Assembly: GCA_033060915.1 (NCBI GenBank) | Contig: CM065387.1 | Location: 34,352,501-34,416,500 of the forward strand | Direction of reading: 5' to 3' | DNA length: 64,000 bases | Source of the DNA: Euryodendron excelsum | Taxonomy: Eukaryota > Streptophyta > Magnoliopsida > Ericales > Pentaphylacaceae | Shown here: piece after piece, positions 56,901 to 64,000 of the stretch | Layout of the letters: the number at the start of each line of letters is the position of its first letter | How positions within the stretch are numbered: the first letter of the stretch is position 1 | Notes under the pieces: generated by a model | Seen by the model: only the letters and a program-made list of their open reading frames with translations | What the model was told of the DNA's origin: nothing | The model's database searches: none | Program-made: the position numbers and the translations under genes

Positions 56901-57674
56901 TAACTATTTTGCGGAAACGTTAATAGTTAATATTTTTTTTTGAGATGCCGTGAACAAAATGCCAGAAAAATACTCTTTGTTGACAATATTATTTTGGAAA
57001 TGCAAAGAATACTTAGTATTTATGGAGTTAACTAAAACGCTGGGAAAAAATTGCCAAAAATACTAACTTTTGCAGTGTTTGTAAAATTGCTTCTTCAGCG
57101 AGGAAATTATAATTTCTTCGCTAACAACTGTTTTGTGACCACCATTAGCAAGACGGAAAATTTTCATCGCTTTAACATAAATTGAGTACTTCTTTTGGCA
57201 AGGAATCTACTATTTCCTCGCTAAAGAATTTATATTCTATACATTTGGTGAGGAATAGTGTACCTTGTAAAAGGTTTATGCCTTTAGAATTAGCAATAAA
57301 CACAAATTCGACACTTAAAGGTACCAAAATGTTTTTGCAACGAAATCCTTTTGTCGCAAAAAATAATGATCGAAACCTTTAGCGACAAATCATTGGTTCC
57401 CTCGTTAATTCTCTTTTGGGCCAATGACTATTAGCGAGGAACTTTACCTTTCGTTGCAAATTCTCCCTCCCACCACATATTCCCGCACAAAATATATCTC
57501 ACCAAAGATTTCGCAATGAGTGTTAGCAACAAATTTTGGTGTTTGTTGGTAAATGTGGGCATTAGAATACATTTCATGAGGAGTTGTGGTTTTCCATGCT
57601 AAAATGGTACCTTTAGCATGAAATTTGGTTCCCTTGCTAATGCTTTCCTTGCTAAATGTCAAATTTCTTTAGTG
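53977..57674. mobile_element. CACTA (En/Spm-type) transposon, non-autonomous
   Basis: 3698 bp with ends CACTACAAGAAA (left) and, inversely, CACTAAAGAAAT (right), flanked by CAT at 53974-53976 and 57675-57677, the 3-bp TSD of CACTA elements. Both subterminal regions (about 53990-54480 and 57080-57665) are packed with (T)TTAGCGAGGAA / CCTCGCTAAA motifs in both directions, as expected for transposase-binding arrays. No open frame resembling TnpA or TnpD exists between them. The interior includes a T run at 55484-55502 and a GAA repeat at 56158-56187. Confidence 0.93.
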
Positions 57675-57677
57675 CAT

Positions 57678-59170
57678 CAACCTCAGGAGCTATGATCATG
57701 CTCATATCTTCAAATTACGCCATTTGGCGGCTTCGGATGGAGGACTACTTAAACTGCCGAGATTCATTTGATCCCTTAGATGAAATAGGGGTGAAACCGA
57801 TGGAAACAACGGAAGCAGAGTGGAGAAAGAAGAACAATAAAACTATTGGTCTGATCATACAATGGATCGACCATAGTATATTCCATCATATTGCCCAAGA
57901 GACAGATGTATATACTCTCTAGACAAACTAGAGAATATGTTTCAAGACAAAACTGCTCGAAACAAAGCTCTCTTGATGAAGCGATTTGTCAACTTAAAGT
58001 TAAAGAGTGGTAAGTCAATTGTAGAGCATACTAGTCAGTTTCAAAACTACGTGAACCAACTTGCAACCATGGAACTGTAGCAAGAAGATGAAGAGCAAGC
58101 CCTCTTACTTCTTAGTTCTCGACCAGACAATTAAGAGACGTTGGTGGTGTCCTTCAGCAACTCAGCTCCAAATAGCAAATTCACCATGGCAATAGTAAAG
58201 AATGCCCTGTGCAATGAAGAAGCCGGACGAAAGGAAGTTGGCATGGAGTAATCGTATGCCCTGGCTACAAAAGGTAGGGGAAGGCCTAAAAAAGATAACA
58301 AAGGCCAAGGTAGAGGCCGAGGTAAAGGTAGAGGTAGAGGAAGAGGCAGTAGCAAAAGCAGAGGAAGGTCATAGGATCTTGGCAAATCTAGTGATGGACA
58401 TGGCAAGTTTACCTGCTATCATTGTGGCATTGAAGGTCACATGAAGAAGGACTGCTGAAGATTGAAAGGTAGCAAGGTCAAGGCAGCCACCAGTACAACA
58501 AGGAAGATGGTGACACTCTAGTCACCATTAAGGAGATGTCACAGTACTCTTCGTGGAAGAAGAGATATGCCTCCATGTTGCCAACCATGAATCTAAATAG
58601 GTGGTAGACATAACAACTTCCTACCCCGCCACTCCCCACAACAAGTTCTTCACAATGTACAAAGCTAAAGACTTTGGAACTGTGAGAATCGGAAACACCA
58701 GTTCATCAAAGATTATGGGAATTAGTGATGTTCGAATCTAGACAAACAATGGCTGTACGATGGTGTTGAAAGACATCAGACATATGCCCAACCTCTGGCT
58801 CAGTCTTATTTCTGGGATAACCCTTGATCAACAAGGTTATGATAGCCACTTCAGCAATGGCAATTGAAAGCTGTCAAAAGGTGCCCTAGTTGTTGTCTGG
58901 GGGCATATTTGCAGAATGCTGTACAGAACCCATTTGAATGTTTGTTTAGACAGCCTTAATATAGTTAAAGATGAGGCGTCACCAAATCTATGACACAAGA
59001 GACTCGGTCACATGGGAAAGAAAGGGTTAGTCGCACTGGTGAAGAAAACTCTCATTCTAGCAAACAAGGAGATTGCACTGAACCTCGGCACAACACTACT
59101 TTGGTCTAAAATTTCTTGTCAAAAGAAGCTTGGAATCAGGCAATTGGAGATCCATGAAGAGTATTTTTTG
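57678..59170 (+). pseudogene. Copia gag-protease-INT start remnant
   Basis: In frame with the 53958 start, the core reads NYAIWRLRMEDYLNCRDSF and KTIGLIIQWIDHSIFHHIAQ, the copia gag capsid. After stops come LLMKRLVNLKLKSGKS and LLLLSS. A lysine/glutamate-rich region (58202-58370) precedes the zinc knuckle CYHCGIEGHMKKDC (58414-58455). Then protease/gag-pre-integrase traces follow: DFGTVRIGN, KIMGISDVRI, VLKDIRHMPNLWLSLISG, KLSKGALVVVWG and HKRLGHMGKKGLVAL (about 58990-59035). Pol after this point (integrase core, RT, RNase H) is absent, so a large deletion has occurred. Confidence 0.88.
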
Positions 59171-59653
59171 TTCTTCATGCATCTACGGACCTATGAAGGC
59201 AAAAATTAATCTTCAAACGCGTTTCTATGCACATTTGTTAATTTTGAAACATCACCATGGGCTTGGCTAACCTTGGATTTTAGTATGCTAACTATCATTG
59301 GTAAATTTAGAAAGTCTAGTTTTATTTTCAATTGGCTTTGGTATAGTAAGTCCTTGTTCTTTTTTGATAAATGACCATTTGCCCTTGACAGATCAAAACA
59401 ATAGTGGGTTTTGTTTAGACGATCATAACTTTTCCTTTAGATCTAGTTAAATCCCATCTTATATAGTAAGAAGTCTATTTCAATTTACTAACATGGGCTG
59501 AAACTAATTTTCAAAAATATAAGGTGCTCACATGACAAAAAAAGAGACAAAAGTGGACTCTCATCTTTCGAACTCAAAACCATCATCATCAAATATGTTT
59601 AATTCACCTTCTAAGGGAGATTCAGTCAACTTTCACATTTAGCACTTTGGTGC
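59171..59653 (+). other. Copia 3' interior after deletion
   Basis: No protein domains are visible. It joins the truncated pol to the polypurine tract. Confidence 0.45.
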
Positions 59654-59664
59654 AAAGGGGAGAT
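59654..59664 (+). promoter_or_regulatory. Polypurine tract of copia element 4
   Basis: AAAGGGGAGAT, followed after two bases by TGTAGGG, which would be the 3' LTR start. This is the typical purine primer of plus-strand synthesis. Confidence 0.65.
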
Positions 59665-59666
59665 TA

Positions 59667-59923
59667 TGTAGGGATTCCAAAGGCCTGGATAAGTGGTAAG
59701 ACATAAAAGGATGGCTATCTTAATTGTTAACATCTCAAGTTTATGTTATCAGAAGGCCATCTTAAGTGATTGCCAACTTCCAGTAGTGATTTTTGGTTTG
59801 GATAATCAAAAGTAAACGTGATTATTTTATTTTCAATTAGTTTGTTCATCCAAAGGAGGTAGTGTGCGAATACCGGCCTTCCAATTAGGTGCCTTGGAGA
59901 TTACCAATCTGTGGTTAGCAATT
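59667..59923 (+). repeat. Putative 3' LTR of copia element 4, truncated
   Basis: It begins TGTAGGGATTCC right after the polypurine tract and is cut at 59923 by a gypsy-family LTR. I could not align it with 52782-53440, so its LTR identity rests on position only. Confidence 0.4.
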
Positions 59924-60995
59924 TGATTACACTCTAAAAGTGTAATCATAATCCTATAAACTAGTTAGTTGTTAGCTATAGCTTAGTAGTATTTTATTGT
60001 TTTAGTTGTAGTTTGATCCTAACTTAATTTTATGGCTGTTTTATAGGTTCCGGGCTTTAGATGGACCAAAATAAAGCATCGGACGGCAAAGTGGTCAAAG
60101 GACCATTCGAATGGCCCTTGAGGGCGTCCAAATGGATTCTCAACTGTTGGAACAACCCCCAATCCCATTCACATGTTTTTCCAGAACAGAGGCCAAATCA
60201 AATTGTCTGGGAAACCGTTTGAAATTATAGATGATCAATTTACCCCATTCGAAGGCTGTTCGAAACCCGTTTAGTAAGCATTCGAACAGTCTCCCAGCCC
60301 ATTCGAACACTTTACGGCTATAAATGCAGTTTTTGTACCTCATTTTGGAGATTTAACTTTTGTATTTTTTTTTTGGCTTATAGATAGCTTAGAGATAAGA
60401 GTTTTATATTGATAGATACATTGTAATTGAGTTTAATTCAATAGTATTTCATCATTCTAGCCTGGATTTCATATTGTTCTTCAATTTAAATTTCTAAATT
60501 CTTTATGGAAATGAGTACCTAAACCTCAATTTGGATTCAATTATGAAGATCACTCAAAGAATTTAAGGTTTTCATGGAAGGTATATCATGATTTCATTGC
60601 TTAATTGTCTTAATCCTCCAATTCCTAGCAATTGATTATTACATATCTTATAACACTCAGACTATTGATTATGTTTAGTGATTTCAATGCATAATTCTCT
60701 AATTGTGTATTGTTGATTATTCAAACCGATGGTATTAGTCAAAGGATCTCTATTAGATCATAAATCTAACATCAAGTGCTATGAAATTCGAATCGAACTC
60801 TCTGGATTGTGGAGTTTGATTTGAGTTATTAACCTTCCTTGAAATCTTTGGATAATTTGGATGATTGAAGCAATTGAATCCAAATCTTATTCTTAAACTA
60901 GATTCATTGTCTTATGAATTGATTAGCTTAGTAAAATCAAAACCTCAACCAAATCATTTTACACTTCAACTTTTCTAGAAGTAATTCACAGGTTG
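59924..60995 (+). repeat. Gypsy-family LTR fragment, plus orientation
   Basis: It starts TGATTACACTCTAAAAGTG, identical to the LTR start of the element at 7784-9148, and shares later blocks (ATTTAAGGTTTTCATGGAAG, ATGATTTCATTG, ACTCTCTGGATTGTGG-like and AATTGATTAG). Similarity fades near 60995 before the usual AAGTCA end, so it is truncated. No polypurine tract or primer-binding site adjoins it. Confidence 0.65.
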
Positions 60996-61215
60996 TAAGC
61001 TTTTTCAAGTGTAGTTCATGCTTGTTATGCCCTCGAGGAGAGGAAGTACATTCTAAAAGATGATACAGAATTCCTTGGAGCTGTACGATCTTTGGTATAT
61101 ATTCTTCGAAAATTGCTTCTTTCTGGCCTAAGTGTTTGACATTGATAAGTGCAAAATGAGTGTCAACAAACTTTTTATTGCTTGAGATTGAGGATAGAGC
61201 ATATTCATTAATCAT
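60937..61215 (-). other. Unrecognised open frame
   Basis: A minus-strand frame of 92 codons (FVDTHFALINVKHLGQKEAI, EEYIPKIVQLQGILYHLLEC). It looks somewhat protein-like, but its 3' end overlaps the LTR fragment and I know no family for it. It may be an exon relic or chance. Confidence 0.2.
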
Positions 61216-62529
61216 TGCACTTAATCAGGAATTTGGTTGCAAAATCGTGTGCATTTTGGGACCTTTTTTTTTTAATTTAATTTTATTTAATTAAGACCAA
61301 GTTTGATTAACCAAACTAATTGAAATTAATTAGTCTCAGTGTGTTTAACCTAAGTATGTGGTGTTCACTAAGTTTAGGCATTATTCATTAGTATTAATCA
61401 TATAATTAGGGTTGGTTAGTGAAGAGATGATTCAATGATAGACTGCATGGTATAGTGTTACCTCACTCGCTCTCTCTTAGCAAGACAAATGTCTTGCTTG
61501 AGTGTTGTATTCTTGCTTGTAGAGACATGTAATCCTCCATTGTGCATGTAATTCTCCATTATGATGGTTAATACCTTATTTTTGAAGACTTCTAAATCAT
61601 GTTTGAGACCTTAATTAGTACACACTCAGAAATCAATTTCGAGTTTTTTTTTTCACAAACCTATGAAACGTGCTAGTAGCGCACTATAGTACGCTACTGT
61701 CTGGATCGTATCTAGTGTTGGAAAAATATAATGAAAATAACAAAGTATTTCTCGCACCTAGTAAAACAATTAACTGATTCCAGCTAAGAGGCGCGTAGTC
61801 GCTTCTTGAAGATATTCGAAGTATCCCAACAATGTGCAATGGATCATGGTAACACTATTTCCGGAATTCAACCTAGGTCGGGCTCAGATTCGTTTCCCAT
61901 AGTTTTGTGCTAACAGGCAAAAACTAAGTACTTTTTATCCCTTTTTCTAGATGCTATTAACAAAACACATACCATATCACTGTCTCTCAAATGTTTCACA
62001 CTTTTCCATCTCTCAAATGATGGCTAACTCACATTCTTATATAGGCAAAGAGAGAGACAAATAAATAATAATACATAAATCAATAATATAATATACTAAT
62101 AAGATATATGTATCATCTAAATACAAGTTGATCATGTACAACTTAAATACATGCAATGTACCATGTATATACATCCAAAATCGATTAAATAATGTATCTA
62201 GCAACTTTCATACATGTATGTATATATTGAACATGCAAAATACAATGTATCTAGTATACTGTAATGTACTAAATACATATTTACACAATAATATAGACAA
62301 ATAATTTAAATCATACCAACAAGCCCCTACTTGATCTAAATTATCATAAATGTAAAGAGCATCTAGGAGAGCAATGTGCATAAATGAAGGTAGCTTTCGG
62401 CTTTGAACCATCACCTAGTGTAAACAAATCAAAGTTTATTTGAAATCGTACATAAGTGAGAAAAATTGTCTCGAACTTATTAACCCAAATGAGCAAACCA
62501 AAATTGTCACACATATTCCTTTAAGGGAT
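61216..62529. other. AT-rich intergenic stretch
   Basis: No gene is supported. The 62050-62310 part is rich in ATGTA/TACAT words (ATACATGCAATGTACCATGT, ATACATGTATGTATATATTG), giving local dyad symmetry. A short GC-richer patch at 61790-61910 has no recognised origin. Confidence 0.35.
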
Positions 62530-64000
62530 TGTAAGCACCTCATTTTTGTCCGCTCAGGATTCTTCGACTCGATCAGACTCACATTCAAACCAATACAGAT
62601 ACATTCAAGTTCAAACCGGTTTTTCAGACTCAATTCAGTCAATCAATAGCTTGGCGGGCCCTTCAAGCCCAATTGAAGCAAAATGACTAAAATACCCTTA
62701 GGGCATTGCTTGGTCCAATTTCAGTTGGCACATCTTTTTAAAGACGGTAAATCTCTATTTCAACCTCAATTTAAATTTCAATTCCAGTCCAAGTCAACCA
62801 AACTCAATCCAGCCCGTCTTTTGAGAAAGTTAATCTTTTAGACTGTAAATCCATCCAGCACAACATGTTTACTGAGAAAACTCCTCAGAACAGTAAGTCC
62901 CTGCAAACCCATCGACTGGGACAGAACCCAAATCCCTGAGATGGTAGAACGTTTCATTTCTGGTGTTGCTAGCCCGCCAACGTAGAATGCTTGCTATCCG
63001 GCATGTAAATCGGGAGAGTACCTAATGGCTCGAGACGATAAGACCATCCATGAGCTTCCTAAGATTAGGCAGGCTCCGAAATAAATGCACAATGTCATAG
63101 TGATGAAAACACTCACAAATATCACAATTGTTAGTGTGACGAAAACACTCGCAAATAGGTCAACATTGGGACTTGCCAACAAACCCTCAATGTCACGGGA
63201 CCGAACACGCCTCTTGGCTGTGACACATTTACTGAATGACAGGATACCTTTGGAAACCAACTCGTCACACACCATTAGAGTGACAAAAACACTCAAAACC
63301 AGATCAACACCAGTGCATGCTAACCCACTCTGGTAAAAAATTACCAAACTGCCCCTAGGACCCCACTGCCCCGCTTTTTGAGAAAGTACCTAAGTCCTCA
63401 AAGCGGTAAGTCTACCTTTTCAAGATTGTCCCAAAGACAATCTAGCATGTTCCAATGCCTTGTAGTTGGTTCTAGGTCAATTCCAAGACCATCCAGTCAA
63501 AATGACCATTTTGCCCCTAAGCATCTGATTGCCTGTAGGAACCACACCAACTCTAGGTATTAAACCGATTACCTTTTAGGGATGCTTCTAACAGTTACCC
63601 AACCTTCTAGTACCTTTCTGGACCATTCCTGGTCCATTTGAGCAAACTCAGTGTGAAATGACTGTTTTGCCCCTAGTGGGCTGATCGCCTCTTCCAACCA
63701 TATTGGCTTCTAGGTATCAAACCGGTTACCTTCGGGACACTCTTTTAGAGGTTCTCATCCATCCCTAGCCTTCCAGATCATTCTTAGACTTTTTGAAGTC
63801 ACTCCTTTGGAGCCATGCTAAAAATTGCATGGTAGTCACTAAAACAGGGGCCCAAATCTTTTGCCTTACATCCCAAGGGTCAAAAGATCTGTTTCTTACC
63901 ACCTCAAAAGTTTTCCAAAGAAACTGATGCCACTAGTAGTGGCGTCAAGCCAAAAAAATGGCCTAGCAGTACTAGGAGCTTAAAAATCAACTGGCGCCAC
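62530..64000 (-). repeat. LTR-like repeat, copy 2, inverted relative to copy 1
   Basis: The reverse complement matches 15080-16456, including the terminal AAAATGAGGTGCTTACA, TGAATGTGAGTCT and the GTGTTTTTGTCACTCTAAT-type repeats (62994-63347 gives a frame similar to 15685-15867). Units of about 160 bp with TTTTGCCCCTA(A/G) cores recur near 63350, 63510 and 63667. It runs off the window end, so the other terminus is not visible. Confidence 0.6.

Noticed and set aside
54300..57080. Looked for a TnpA/TnpD-like gene inside the CACTA element
   Set aside because: No long frame and no transposase motif on either strand; the element is non-autonomous.
58202..58444. Lys/Glu/Val-rich frame as a separate gene
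   Set aside because: It is a frameshifted part of the copia gag basic region just before the CCHC zinc knuckle at 58414.
1..64000. CRISPR arrays, rRNA genes, phage or bacterial operons
   Set aside because: The short repeats are microsatellites, LTR-internal tandem repeats or transposon subterminal arrays. Spacing and context are those of a plant nuclear genome.

Overview
The window looks like AT-rich nuclear DNA from a flowering plant, probably a eudicot. It is dominated by nested transposable elements. The evidence is intact element anatomy: tRNA-type primer-binding sites, polypurine tracts, target-site duplications (TSDs) and poly(A) tails, together with an RPM1-type NLR gene, an F-box gene and a plastid-type tRNA-Gly remnant. 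I see no bacterial-style operon, CRISPR array, rRNA or intact nuclear tRNA gene.

Layout. (1) 1-4118: a minus-strand F-box gene split by a 5'-truncated LINE (1073-3769) with a 17-bp TSD. (2) 4119-7783: AT-rich intergenic DNA with a 370-bp MITE (5919-6288) inside one copy of a dispersed repeat; an empty copy lies at 7368-7482. (3) 7784-13585: a minus-strand Ty3/gypsy-like element with a tRNA-Asp-type primer-binding site and no pol gene, broken by a Ty1/copia LTR (13586-14785). (4) 14786-18106: a gypsy LTR-like repeat, a gypsy RNase H remnant and a foldback element with arms of about 190 bp. (5) 18107-20427: a possible terminal exon, a GA repeat and a plastid tRNA-Gly pseudogene. (6) 20428-28856: a minus-strand Ty1/copia element, TSD GTCTA, carrying degenerate gag-PR-INT-RT-RH and a gypsy solo LTR (21162-22985, TSD ACATC). 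(7) 29414-32262: an RPM1-like CC-NB-ARC-LRR resistance gene, the best preserved cellular gene here, carrying one premature TGA and one 1-nt frameshift. (8) 32283-51693: a second minus-strand copia element. Its interior holds a MITE (34868-35331), a LINE 3' fragment (37504-38300) and gag remnants. Its right LTR is split by a third copia element (40496-51081, TSD GCTTC), which itself contains a Mutator-like transposon (43393-47804). (9) 51843-52776: a solo LTR, TSD CATAC. (10) about 52782-59923: a plus-strand copia element whose gag is interrupted after the sixth codon by a 3.7-kb CACTA transposon (53977-57674, TSD CAT). (11) 59924-64000: a truncated gypsy LTR, AT-rich spacer, and an inverted copy of the repeat seen at 15.1-16.5 kb.

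The genes do not form a pathway. The two cellular genes recognised (F-box and NLR) both carry disabling lesions and sit among elements. The main value of the window is its readable insertion history, in which most junctions can be placed to the base by their TSDs. I did not find convincing evidence of a new biological system; the most notable items are listed as findings with their limits.
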